In this document: piece by piece, positions 7,343 to 14,736 of the stretch | Position numbering within the stretch: position 1 is the stretch's first letter | Layout of the letters: each line of letters opens with the position of its first letter | Origin: Actinomycetota bacterium | GTDB taxonomy: Bacteria; Actinomycetota; Humimicrobiia; Humimicrobiales; Humimicrobiaceae | Direction: 5' to 3' | Assembly: GCA_028696435.1 (NCBI GenBank) | Contig: JAQVHC010000019.1 | Location: 1-17,290, forward strand | DNA: 17,290 nucleotides | Made by a program: the position numbers and the translations under genes | The notes under the pieces: model-generated | What the model was told of the DNA's origin: nothing | What the model saw: only the letters and a program-made list of their open reading frames with translations | Database searches by the model: none

Positions 7343-8520
7343 TGATTTAAACCTCTTAGCGCCATACCCACAGCAATGGGATCTAAAATATATTTCAGAT
7401 CTGCCTCACTATATCCACTGATTTTTTTCAGGTATTTTAGTGAAAAATAATCAGTGATATTTAATAACTCAACCCTGTGCTGCAGTTGCTGCTCTATGTA
7501 TTTATCAATATTTTTGATAAACTTACCGGTCAAAACTATTTTGCCAATCGAGGATTTCGGATTTTCCTGCATAAAATGTTCTATGGATAAACCTATTTCA
7601 TCGATAAACTGATCGGTAACTTTTTTAATTATATCTTCTACACTCCTGCTCTCACTTAAATTTTCATCAACCTCTCTGGCTTTTTTAGTTGTCTTTGTTT
7701 TTGGACCGGCCTTTAATTTTGTGTCTTCGGTTTCTAATTTCTCTGTTGTAACAGCACTTTTTTTAACCATCAAGTCTTTAAAATCAAAACCTGATAATAT
7801 ATCTTCACAGTACTTATTATCTTTTTTTGTCCCTTTATAAATTTCATCAATAAAACTCTGATAAGATGTGGATGAAAATCTCGGATATTTCAAATCATTA
7901 TTTTGAACCATCTCAATTATAGACATCTCATCCCCGAGGTTTACCACGCAATAAGTATCTGCCTTATCCTTTTCTCTGGTTTTTTCAACTTTTTCATTTT
8001 TTCTGTTACTGTGTATAAAGCTTACTGTCCTGAACAATGCAAAGCAGTTTAAATCAATTGCCTGTGTGAGAAGCCCGGCATTTTTAAAACTGTAAACCAC
8101 ATCATCAATCATGCTTTTCATTGCTCCGACAAGCATTACACGTGAGTGGTCTTTTCCTTTTTCGACTACATAATAATCATATATAATATTGTTTTTGGGT
8201 ATGGGAATAAAATCACTTATCTGGTATTGAATTGAACTCTTTATTTCCGCATCATTTATAACCGGTATTTTAACCTCTTTTGCAATGACTTTTTGATTGG
8301 CAATCCCTACATATACCTTCCTATCAGAAATCCTGTATCTTCTCCAGATTTCCTTTAAGTTAGCGGCAAGTATATCGGGTTTCTGTATTTCCCCCTTTAT
8401 TATACAATCAGCAGGGACTTCTGCTTTTACTACTTTTCTTACAATAATATTTCTTCCTTTATTTGCCAGCTCAACAATATTAATTACGGAAGAACTCAGG
8501 TTTAAACCTATAGCAAGCAT
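7339..8520 (-). CDS. pilM: Type IV pilus actin-like ATPase PilM
   Basis: PilM is a cytoplasmic actin-like ATP-binding protein that binds the N-terminal peptide of PilN and forms a ring around the motor. The 393 residues show the fold's landmarks: the phosphate-1-like opening AIGLNLSSSVINIVEL at 3-18, FIPIPKNNIIYDYYVVE at 104-120, the second phosphate strand VVNLGDEMSIIEM at 192-204, the adenosine motif IVLTGKFIKNIDKYIEQQL at 328-346 and the closing DPIAVGMALRG at 380-390. It is longer than usual because of two charged low-complexity insertions, about 171-188 and about 252-292. The gene lies 16 bp after pilD and overlaps pilN. Confidence 0.92.
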   Translation of the reverse strand: MLAIGLNLSSSVINIVELANKGRNIIVRKVVKAEVPADCIIKGEIQKPDILAANLKEIWRRYRISDRKVYVGIANQKVIAKEVKIPVINDAEIKSSIQYQISDFIPIPKNNIIYDYYVVEKGKDHSRVMLVGAMKSMIDDVVYSFKNAGLLTQAIDLNCFALFRTVSFIHSNRKNEKVEKTREKDKADTYCVVNLGDEMSIIEMVQNNDLKYPRFSSTSYQSFIDEIYKGTKKDNKYCEDILSGFDFKDLMVKKSAVTTEKLETEDTKLKAGPKTKTTKKAREVDENLSESRSVEDIIKKVTDQFIDEIGLSIEHFMQENPKSSIGKIVLTGKFIKNIDKYIEQQLQHRVELLNITDYFSLKYLKKISGYSEADLKYILDPIAVGMALRGLNQ

Positions 8521-8536
8521 TTAAATCACTCTTTCT

Positions 8537-9298
8537 TCAATTTAAAAAACTTAGATACCATTTTAAAATATTATTGCCCCAAAATAAAGAGATAATACAT
8601 CCAAATGAAATAAAAGGTCCAAAAGGCATTGTCTGCTTTAAGCTACCTTTTTTCGCTATAATCAGGGATACTCCATATATTGACCCTGCTAAAAACCCGA
8701 TAAAAAGTGCCGGGATTACGCTTCTTACAAGATATGCTCCTGCCATAAGGCTTAATTTTACATCACCCATCCCCATTCCTTTAGGGCTTATAAGATGAAC
8801 TATGAGCATAAATAGAAAGGCACCTGCACTGAATGCAAGAGGCATCCACCATTCTGACGGATCTAAAAAAATACTAAATGCCAGTCCCACAAGAGTTAAA
8901 GGGAATACTATCACATTGGGAATAATCCTGAATTCAATATCTATAAAGGATACTGCAATAAGAGCGCAGGAGAATATTATCCCCGCAGTAGTTTTTATAG
9001 TTAAGCCAAAAAACATAAAATTTAGCACAAATAATATGCCTGTTATTAATTCAATTAAGAAAACGCTTAAAGGTATTTTGCTCTTACAGTATCTGCACCT
9101 GCCTTTAAGGATGATATATGAGAGAAGTGGTATGTTATCATAAAAAGGTATTTTTTTATTGCACTCAGGACAGAATGAGGGAGGTCTTACAATAGACAAT
9201 TTGCGCGGTAATCTGTAGACAACGACACCAAGGAAACTACCCACAGCAAGCCCGGCAATAAAAAAAATTATATATAAAATTACTTCTTTTATTCCCAT
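8537..9298 (-). CDS. pilD: Prepilin leader peptidase / N-methyltransferase
   Basis: Integral membrane aspartyl protease (A24 family) that cleaves prepilin leaders after Gly and, in bifunctional members, methylates the new N-terminal residue. The 253 residues hold multiple membrane helices. The cytoplasmic loop has two zinc-binding CxxC pairs (Cys43/Cys46 and Cys68/Cys71), which mark the bifunctional form. The catalytic aspartates are Asp120 in FIDIEFRIIP and Asp179 in the GMGMGDVKLS motif. Substrates are very likely the three prepilins in this window. It has its own promoter at 9465-9493, after the pilin hairpin, and is followed 16 bp later by pilM. The ATG at 9298 gives the canonical N-terminus but has a poor Shine-Dalgarno (AGGAAAA about 16 bases away). 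Confidence 0.95.
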   Translation of the reverse strand: MGIKEVILYIIFFIAGLAVGSFLGVVVYRLPRKLSIVRPPSFCPECNKKIPFYDNIPLLSYIILKGRCRYCKSKIPLSVFLIELITGILFVLNFMFFGLTIKTTAGIIFSCALIAVSFIDIEFRIIPNVIVFPLTLVGLAFSIFLDPSEWWMPLAFSAGAFLFMLIVHLISPKGMGMGDVKLSLMAGAYLVRSVIPALFIGFLAGSIYGVSLIIAKKGSLKQTMPFGPFISFGCIISLFWGNNILKWYLSFLN

Positions 9299-9464
9299 TT
9301 TTATTATTGCTTATTTTCCTGTGATTACTGTAACCTGCAAAATTATATTTTTTCTATTATATTGCTATATTTCTAATAATTGAATAATAATTTTTAAAAA
9401 ATTTACCTGAATATATATTTAATATTTTAATAATAGTTGCTTTTATAATTTCTTTTATTTTTTA

Positions 9465-9493
9465 ATAATATCACGGTATTTTTTATTAGTCAA
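9465..9493 (-). promoter_or_regulatory. Sigma-A-like promoter for pilD-pilMNO
   Basis: The minus strand reads TTGACT (9488-9493), a 17-base spacer, then TATTAT (9465-9470). Each hexamer matches its consensus at 5 of 6 positions, and TGA directly before the -10 box makes an extended -10. It lies downstream of the pilin hairpin, so it can supply pilD and the following genes independently of pilin transcription. Confidence 0.6.
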
Positions 9494-9556
9494 AAGAAAA
9501 GGTTTTAGAGGAAAATAACAAACACATCTAAAATTTTAATTGAATTGATAAATAGT

Positions 9557-9592
9557 ATTAAGAAAGGGGCACCTTGATGCCCCTTTCTTAAT
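9557..9592 (-). terminator. Rho-independent terminator or processing hairpin after the pilin
   Basis: A perfect 15-bp inverted repeat (9557-9571 with 9578-9592) has a 6-base loop. In the minus direction the G+C-rich core GGGGCA/TGCCCC is followed by TTTCTTAAT, a partial U-tract. It lies about 60 bp past the pilin stop. It could end the abundant pilin transcript, protect its 3' end, or allow partial read-through to pilD; the U-tract is also reasonable in the plus direction. Confidence 0.75.
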
Positions 9593-9650
9593 TTTAGCAA
9601 GATGATATTTTCTAGATATTTCTTATACTACATCTAGCCCATTATTACGG

Positions 9651-10085
9651 CTACTGCAGCTGCCCATCTATTATTATTATATCGTCAGTATTATCTGTAT
9701 TACCTGTGGAGCATGACAATGTATACGTAGTGCCATTTGATGTATATACATAGGGCTGACCCCACGGGTCATTAACAGGTACTGGATCCATATACGGATT
9801 ACCATCTGGATTTTGAGCAGTATTAGTACCATTCAATGCTCCAGCCATAGCAGTCACATCAGTTACTGCAGGATACCTATCATAGTCTGCATTAAACATT
9901 TCCAGTGCAGTTGCTATATTTTTCATTTCACTCTGGGCTGCTGCTACCCTTGCTCTGTTTCTTAATACCATATAGCTCGGAACAGCTATAGCTGTAAGAA
10001 TAGCAAGTATGATAATAACTATCATAAGTTCTACCAGTGTAAAACCTTCTTCCCTGCTATACAGCCTCCTGTAAAGCTTTTTCAT
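9651..10085 (-). CDS. Major pilin, GspG-like prepilin
   Basis: The 144-residue product has a basic leader (MKKLYRRLYSREEG) cut after Gly14, then FTLVELMIVIIILAILTAIA, the N-methylated pilin helix with Glu19 at +5. The body carries YDRYPAV at 68-74 and DPWGQPYVY at 106-114, then an Asp/Asn/Thr-rich C-terminus ending DDIIIIDGQLQ. The DPWG motif and layout resemble GspG/PulG major pseudopilins and related pilins of Gram-positive bacteria rather than disulphide-looped PilA; only one Cys (125) is present. The Shine-Dalgarno AAGGAGGT is the best in the window, the gene stands between its own promoter region and a strong hairpin, and it is next to pilD. All this marks it as the abundant subunit. Confidence 0.92.
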   Translation of the reverse strand: MKKLYRRLYSREEGFTLVELMIVIIILAILTAIAVPSYMVLRNRARVAAAQSEMKNIATALEMFNADYDRYPAVTDVTAMAGALNGTNTAQNPDGNPYMDPVPVNDPWGQPYVYTSNGTTYTLSCSTGNTDNTDDIIIIDGQLQ

Positions 10086-10090
10086 TTCTT

Positions 10091-10098
10091 ACCTCCTT
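10091..10098 (-). promoter_or_regulatory. Strong ribosome binding site of the pilin gene
   Basis: AAGGAGGT on the minus strand, five bases before the ATG at 10085, is a perfect match to the anti-Shine-Dalgarno. Most other genes here have weak sites, so translation of this gene is set unusually high, as expected for a major structural subunit. Confidence 0.85.
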
Positions 10099-10138
10099 TT
10101 TTAAATAAAGCATTAATATTTTTATCATCCATTAATAT

Positions 10139-10168
10139 ATTATACCCATAATATATTTTTTTAGTCAT
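10139..10168 (-). promoter_or_regulatory. Proximal pilin promoter candidate, sigma-A or SigB/F type
   Basis: Two overlapping readings exist on the minus strand. As sigma-A: ATGACT (10163-10168), an 18-base spacer, then a perfect TATAAT (10139-10144). As a SigB-type site: GACTAA (10161-10166), a 13-base spacer, then GGGTAT (10142-10147), compared with the Bacillus SigB consensus GTTTAA-N12-14-GGGTAT. The start would fall about 47 bases before the pilin ATG. The SigB reading is notable because a SigB/SigF-group sigma factor is encoded next upstream, but AT-rich DNA gives chance matches. Confidence 0.4.
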
Positions 10169-10225
10169 ATATATCTTTAATTATAAAAAATATTTATATT
10201 ATAGTTATAATATTTACTTTTTTTA

Positions 10226-10254
10226 AGTATACCAGGAATACTTAATAAATTCAA
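10226..10254 (-). promoter_or_regulatory. Distal pilin promoter candidate, sigma-A type
   Basis: The minus strand reads TTGAAT (10249-10254), a 17-base spacer, then TATACT (10226-10231): 4 of 6 and 5 of 6 consensus matches with ideal spacing. It would give a leader of about 130 bases before the pilin. The 298-bp gap between the sigma factor and pilin genes is otherwise AT-rich, with no gene or clear terminator seen. Confidence 0.5.
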
Positions 10255-10383
10255 AAAGACTTATATCATTTTAAAATATATAAATATATTTAATTATTTA
10301 TTATAATTTTTTGACCATAAAGAAGTTTAACTGCTTATGCAAATATGGAGTTAAAAAAGAACAGAGTAATGAAGAACTATATG

Positions 10384-11205
10384 TCATGTAAGGTGCTCTT
10401 TTAATATATCTATACACTCCTTTAATTTCCTTGAGACAGATTTTTGAGAGATTCCTACTTTCTCCCCTATTTCCTTCTGGCTCAGCCCTGAAAAATAACT
10501 TAAAATTAAAATTTTTTTATTAAGGCCGCTGAGCTTATCTATCGCATCCCATAATATTATTTTATCTTCAATAACAAGTTCAAAACTTTTATATTCCTTT
10601 GATTTAATATGACTTCTATTATATACAACATCTCCGTCACTTTTATTTTTGCCTTTAATTATATTATCACCATCTATTCCTTCAGGACTGTAGTAAACAG
10701 CTTCTCTTGCTTCTAAAAATTCATATATACCTTCTATAGGAATATTAATACCTTCTGATATTTCCTCTATAGTAGGGTAACGATTATTTTCCATTTCAAA
10801 ATTGTTTACATATTCATTAAACATTTTATTTATTTTCCATATCCAGCGGGGACTTTTTACAAGACCGCTATCCCTTATAAAATGCAATATCTCACCTTTT
10901 ATATAATGATAAGCAAAGGTTGAAAATTTATTATCTGATTCCGGATCAAATCTGTTTACTGCTATGAGTAAACCCATAAGAGCTACCTGAATAATATCTT
11001 TTTGTTCATACTGATGACTGCTTTTAAAATCACCGGCAATTTTATATGCAAGTTTTTCTGTCTTTTTAATTATAAGATTTAATATATCAGGATTATTTGA
11101 GTTCCTGTAAATCTTTATCAGTTCTTCAACAGATAAAGATTTTAAACCTGATGTAGTGGCAGTTAAGCTGCTTTCTATTTCTTTTTCTTTTACAATTTCC
11201 TTCAT
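10384..11205 (-). CDS. Alternative sigma factor of the SigB/SigF group (sigma-70 group 3)
   Basis: The 273-residue protein has region 2 at about 45-112, including DIIQVALMGLLIAVNRFDPE (a core-binding segment), FSTFAYHYIKGEILHFIRD (-10 recognition). Region 3 lies at about 118-170 with NRYPTIEEISEGINI. Region 4 lies at about 215-270 with the -35 helix-turn-helix LSQKEIGEKVGISQKSVSRK. It has no region 1.1, and the RD(S)G..K.PRWI junction and ISQ..VSR helix resemble SigB, SigF and cyanobacterial SigF. It lies 37 bp after pilC and is followed by the pilin, so pilus gene regulation is the natural inference. In Synechocystis a SigF-group factor is known to be needed for pilA expression. No anti-sigma factor or anti-anti-sigma gene is adjacent. 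The ATG at 11205 lacks a clear Shine-Dalgarno. Confidence 0.88.
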   Translation of the reverse strand: MKEIVKEKEIESSLTATTSGLKSLSVEELIKIYRNSNNPDILNLIIKKTEKLAYKIAGDFKSSHQYEQKDIIQVALMGLLIAVNRFDPESDNKFSTFAYHYIKGEILHFIRDSGLVKSPRWIWKINKMFNEYVNNFEMENNRYPTIEEISEGINIPIEGIYEFLEAREAVYYSPEGIDGDNIIKGKNKSDGDVVYNRSHIKSKEYKSFELVIEDKIILWDAIDKLSGLNKKILILSYFSGLSQKEIGEKVGISQKSVSRKLKECIDILKEHLT

Positions 11206-11242
11206 GATTTTTATTTATAATTTTCATCCATAAAAATCACTA

Positions 11243-12472
11243 TTACTGGATTGCCTGATATATATTAAACATAGGCAGGTACATTGATATAACAATTATC
11301 CCGACAAGCCCGGCTACCAGTAGAAGCATCATGGGTTCAAGCATTGTAACAAGCGAATCTATGCTGGTCGCGGCTTCATTATCATAAAAATCAGCAACTT
11401 TATTTGCCATACTATCGAGCGTACCTGTCCTTTCACCTACTGCCAGCATCTGAACCATCATATTGGGAAATATCGGGTTCCTTGACATTGGTTCGGAAAT
11501 ATTCTCACCCTCCCTTATACTTACTTTTATCTCCTCAAGCGCTTCATCAATTAGAACATTATCCGCAATTCCTTTTGTAATATCCAGGGCCTTTAATATA
11601 GGCACCCCTGTAGCAAGCAGTACCCCGAAATGTCTTGTAAATTTTGCAATAGACATTTTCAAAAAAGTATCACCTAGTTTTGGAATTTTTAATTTAATAG
11701 CATCAAAAGTACGCCTTCCTTTTTCGGTTTTTAAAATTCTCCTGATTAAATACCTTCCTCCAAATATAACGGCAACTAAAATAATATAAAAGTAAGGTTT
11801 TTTAAGCACACTTCCTACAGCTATTACCCCTTTTGTAATACCGGGGAGCTCAGCACCGAGGTCTGCATAAATACCTTCAAACGTAGGAACAATAAAAAGT
11901 ATCATCGCAAAAGTTATAATAATAGCAAAAGCAAGAATAAATTTTGGATATGCTGTTTTACTGCTTATTGTGTGTCTTATTTCCTCTTCTCTTTCCAGAA
12001 ATATTGCCAGGTCATTCATAGTTTTATCCAGTACACCCCCGGCTTCTCCTGCACGTATCAGACTCACATATAGTTTGTTAAAAACATCGGGGTGTCTTTC
12101 CATTGATTCTGAAAGAGTGTGTCCGGATTCCACATCCATTTTTATTTCTGCTATTATTTTTGCCAGTTTTGGATTTGTAGTCTGTTTTTCAAGAATATTA
12201 AGAGATTCAAGAAGAGACATCCCGGAAGAAATGAGAGTCGAAAACTGTCTTGTAAATATTACTAAATCCCTTACTTTTACACGATTTAAAAAACCTATTT
12301 CTATTTTTTTATTTTTTAATCCTTCACTTTCATCTTTTGATTTTTTAATATTTACAATAAAATAACCCATCTCTCTCAGTTTTGATATAACCATATCCTG
12401 ACTATCAGCATCTATTGAGCCATTTATTATTTTCCCTCCGGGCTCTCTAACTGTGTACTCAAATGTAGCCAT
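11243..12472 (-). CDS. pilC: Type IV pilus platform protein PilC
   Basis: Polytopic inner-membrane protein on which the motor ATPases act. The 409 residues contain an N-terminal cytoplasmic domain (about 1-65, starting ATFEYTVREPGG) and two GspF/PilC domains (about 70-193 and 273-395). These have the expected internal similarity: GMSLLESLNILE against GVPILKALDITK, and LIRAGEAGGVLD against MLAVGERTGTLD. Membrane helices lie at about 177-197, 225-243 and 377-398. Length is normal for PilC. AGGGGTG seven bases before the ATG is a good ribosome binding site. It lies 87 bp after pilT and 37 bp before the sigma factor gene. Confidence 0.94.
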   Translation of the reverse strand: MATFEYTVREPGGKIINGSIDADSQDMVISKLREMGYFIVNIKKSKDESEGLKNKKIEIGFLNRVKVRDLVIFTRQFSTLISSGMSLLESLNILEKQTTNPKLAKIIAEIKMDVESGHTLSESMERHPDVFNKLYVSLIRAGEAGGVLDKTMNDLAIFLEREEEIRHTISSKTAYPKFILAFAIIITFAMILFIVPTFEGIYADLGAELPGITKGVIAVGSVLKKPYFYIILVAVIFGGRYLIRRILKTEKGRRTFDAIKLKIPKLGDTFLKMSIAKFTRHFGVLLATGVPILKALDITKGIADNVLIDEALEEIKVSIREGENISEPMSRNPIFPNMMVQMLAVGERTGTLDSMANKVADFYDNEAATSIDSLVTMLEPMMLLLVAGLVGIIVISMYLPMFNIYQAIQ

Positions 12473-12559
12473 ATTTATACACCCCTGATATTCCTGTTAT
12501 AATATTATGATATATTTGCCAGTATATGTTTTTTTAAAAATATATTTAAATTTTTTACC

Positions 12560-13621
12560 TTATTCACTGCCAATCATTCTTTTTACTTCTTCTATACTAT
12601 GGGCTTTTGAAAGCGCCATCTCCTTTGAAATTTTCCCTGCTTTATAAAGGTTTGCAAGAGACATATCCATTGTCATCATCCCTCTTCTACCGCTTGCCTG
12701 GATTGAGGTATATATCTGATGAACCTTTGACTCTCTTATCATATTACTTATTGCAGAATTTACAAACATTAACTCGGTTGCCGGTACTCTTCCATCTCCG
12801 TTTCTTGTCGGGATTAACTGCTGCACAAGAACAGCTTTTAATGTTCCGGCTAACTGCGCTCTTATCTGCCTTTGCTGGTATGTTGGAAAAACATCTATTA
12901 TTCTGTCAATTGTCTGCGGTGCATCCTGGGTATGGAGTGTTGAAAAAACAAGATGGCCTGTTTCTGCTGCAGTTAATGTGCTTGATATTGTTTCAAGGTC
13001 CCTCATCTCTCCTACCATTATAACATCAGGGTCTTCTCTTAATACATATTTAAGAGCGTCAGCAAAGGATAGCGCATCACTTAATATTTCTCTCTGTGAT
13101 ATAACACTTTTTTTATGAGTAAATAAATATTCTATCGGGTCTTCTACTGTTATTATGTTTTCCTCTCTCGTCTGATTAATTAACTCAATCAAAGAGGCAA
13201 GGGTTGTTGATTTGCCGCAGCCGGTAGGACCTGTTATAAGAACAAGGCCTCTTGGATAAGTAGCAAATTCTTCAATTTGTTCCGGCAGGCCCAGCTCCCT
13301 TATAGTAAGTATTTCTCTTGATATATATCTAAAAGCTGCAGCAAGTGTATTTCTCTGATAATAATAACTGCATCTAAATCTTCCGTAGTGCGGTATTGTA
13401 TACGAAAAGTCAACAGATAACTTTTCATTGAGTCTTTTTAGCTGCTCATTATTTAAAATTCTTGTTAACATTTTTTCAGACATTTCGGGAGTAACATCCC
13501 CGAACTCTTCCATCCTTATAAGTTTGCCGTTTATTCTGAATATTGGTGGAAGCACACATACAATATGAACATCCGATGCATCTAATTTTATTGCTTCAAG
13601 TAGAATGCTATTAATATCCAT
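12560..13621 (-). CDS. pilT: Type IV pilus retraction ATPase PilT
   Basis: Hexameric secretion ATPase that powers pilus disassembly and twitching. The 353 residues show Walker A GPTGCGKST at 131-139 (Cys in the position usually Ser), the Asp box around IITVEDPIEY at 156-165, Walker B DPDVIMVGEMRD at 197-208 and the His box TAAETGHLVFSTLHT at 217-231. The C-terminal NSAISNMIRESKVHQI at 288-303 corresponds to the AIRNLIRE motif that marks retraction ATPases. Its length and lack of the long N-terminal domain exclude PilB. A good AGAGGT precedes the ATG at 13621. It lies 61 bp after aroE and is the only motor ATPase in the window. Confidence 0.94.
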   Translation of the reverse strand: MDINSILLEAIKLDASDVHIVCVLPPIFRINGKLIRMEEFGDVTPEMSEKMLTRILNNEQLKRLNEKLSVDFSYTIPHYGRFRCSYYYQRNTLAAAFRYISREILTIRELGLPEQIEEFATYPRGLVLITGPTGCGKSTTLASLIELINQTREENIITVEDPIEYLFTHKKSVISQREILSDALSFADALKYVLREDPDVIMVGEMRDLETISSTLTAAETGHLVFSTLHTQDAPQTIDRIIDVFPTYQQRQIRAQLAGTLKAVLVQQLIPTRNGDGRVPATELMFVNSAISNMIRESKVHQIYTSIQASGRRGMMTMDMSLANLYKAGKISKEMALSKAHSIEEVKRMIGSE

Positions 13622-13682
13622 CTTTACCTCTTTTATTCCATGCGCTTTTTTATAATTTTTTTATAATTTTCTTTGCATTATT

Positions 13683-14606
13683 CTAATATTTTAATTCATT
13701 ATTTTCCATATTTTCTATATTTATTAAAACTTTTCTTTTTATTTCCTCTATGCACTCTGCATCAGGAGTTATCCCGGTCCAGATTTCAAATGAATAAGCA
13801 GCCTGACTGATAAGCAGGTCTATCCCTTTTATAATGACAGCTCCTTCTTTTTTTGCTTTCTTTAATAGCAGTGTCTCCGATGGTTTATAAACCATATCAA
13901 AGACAAATTTATCACCCAGATTCCATGAATCGGGTACCGGCATGATATCTTTATATGACAGTGTTCTCGCCCCTGTCGTATCCTCACCTGTATCCATTCC
14001 AAGAGGTGTACAGTTTAAAATTAAGTCAATGCCATCAATTTTATCATCAAGATCATTTATATTGTTAAGTATGTGAATTCTGCCACTTCCTTCATTTTTT
14101 AAGTCTTTAATTATATTATGTATTTTTTCAACTGTTCTATTGTAAACCCATATATCTTTTACTTCTTTTTTAAGCAAACCATAAATAGCTCCCCTTGCAG
14201 CCCCACCTGCCCCTATAACAAGACAGCTGCTCTGCTTCCATTTAAAGCTTTTTTCATCAAGTGAACTTATAAAACCTTTTACATCGGTATTGTAACCCTC
14301 CGAAATTTTATTTTCTTTATCAAACTTTACTGTATTTACAGACTTTATTATTTTTGATACATCATCCGGTCTATCAACCAGTTTAAATACCGCATTCTTA
14401 TAAGGCATTGTTACATTTAAACCCAGAAAGCCCAGCTTTTTTGCACCATTAAAAGCTTCTTCCAGGTCTTCTTCTTCGAATTCAAATGCCAGATAAACCA
14501 CGTCAAGCAAATATTTTTTAATAAAATAATTTTGAATTAACGGTGAAAGGCTGTGCCTGACTGGATTTCCAATAAGGGCTATTAATTTTGTTTCAGCGCT
14601 AATCAT
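13683..14606 (-). CDS. aroE: Shikimate dehydrogenase
   Basis: Reduces 3-dehydroshikimate to shikimate with NADPH, step four of the pathway. Residues 12-22 (IGNPVRHSLSP) are the shikimate-binding loop with its SLS motif. LNVTMPYK at 63-70 ends in catalytic Lys70, Asn91 lies in VNTVKF and Asp108 in GYNTDVKGF. The cofactor-binding GAGGAARGA spans 132-140, followed by VYNRT at 154-158, with NCTPLGMD and GIDLLISQAAYSFEIWTG later on. At 307 residues it is somewhat longer than the usual 270-290, with a loop around the LNCTPLGMDTGEDTTGA region. It is separated from the main aro block by the whole pilus cluster and precedes pilT by 61 bp. The ATG at 14606 has a weak ribosome binding site. Confidence 0.95.
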   Translation of the reverse strand: MISAETKLIALIGNPVRHSLSPLIQNYFIKKYLLDVVYLAFEFEEEDLEEAFNGAKKLGFLGLNVTMPYKNAVFKLVDRPDDVSKIIKSVNTVKFDKENKISEGYNTDVKGFISSLDEKSFKWKQSSCLVIGAGGAARGAIYGLLKKEVKDIWVYNRTVEKIHNIIKDLKNEGSGRIHILNNINDLDDKIDGIDLILNCTPLGMDTGEDTTGARTLSYKDIMPVPDSWNLGDKFVFDMVYKPSETLLLKKAKKEGAVIIKGIDLLISQAAYSFEIWTGITPDAECIEEIKRKVLINIENMENNELKY

Positions 14607-14736
14607 ATTTAAATAATTATATTTGTTGCTTTTTGAGTGTCATATTGTTTTTCTACTATTATATATATTTTTTTCTACTGTCTTATCTAATGATATCTAT
14701 TGTTAATAACTAATTCTTTATCCTGTTAGCTCCTTT

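Larger units (their letters stand above)
9299..9650. other. 352-bp intergenic region between pilin and pilD
   Basis: Very AT-rich and without a plausible reading frame on either strand. In transcription order it holds the pilin hairpin (9557-9592), a sigma-A-like promoter (9465-9493) and a leader of roughly 160 bases before pilD in which I see no convincing riboswitch, tRNA or small RNA. Confidence 0.6.

Noticed and set aside
10320..10360. Inverted repeat TTAACT...AGTTAA after the sigma factor gene, possible terminator
   Set aside because: Arms of only 6 bp, a 16-base loop and no G+C core or U-tract in the right place.
11970..12365. Plus-strand frame of 131 codons opposite pilC
   Set aside because: Antisense shadow of a well-supported gene, with no domain-like features or ribosome binding site.
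12473..12559. Possible promoter between pilT and pilC (TTTAAA, 18-base spacer, TATACT)
   Set aside because: The -35 match is weak and the DNA is so AT-rich that this is expected by chance.
12607..13023. Plus-strand frame of 138 codons opposite pilT
   Set aside because: It lies wholly inside pilT, whose Walker and His box motifs are intact; the plus-strand product resembles no family I know.
14607..14736. Possible promoter upstream of aroE containing a TATAAT
   Set aside because: No -35 hexamer stands at 16-18 bases; TTAACA lies too far away and the best nearer box gives a 15-base spacer.
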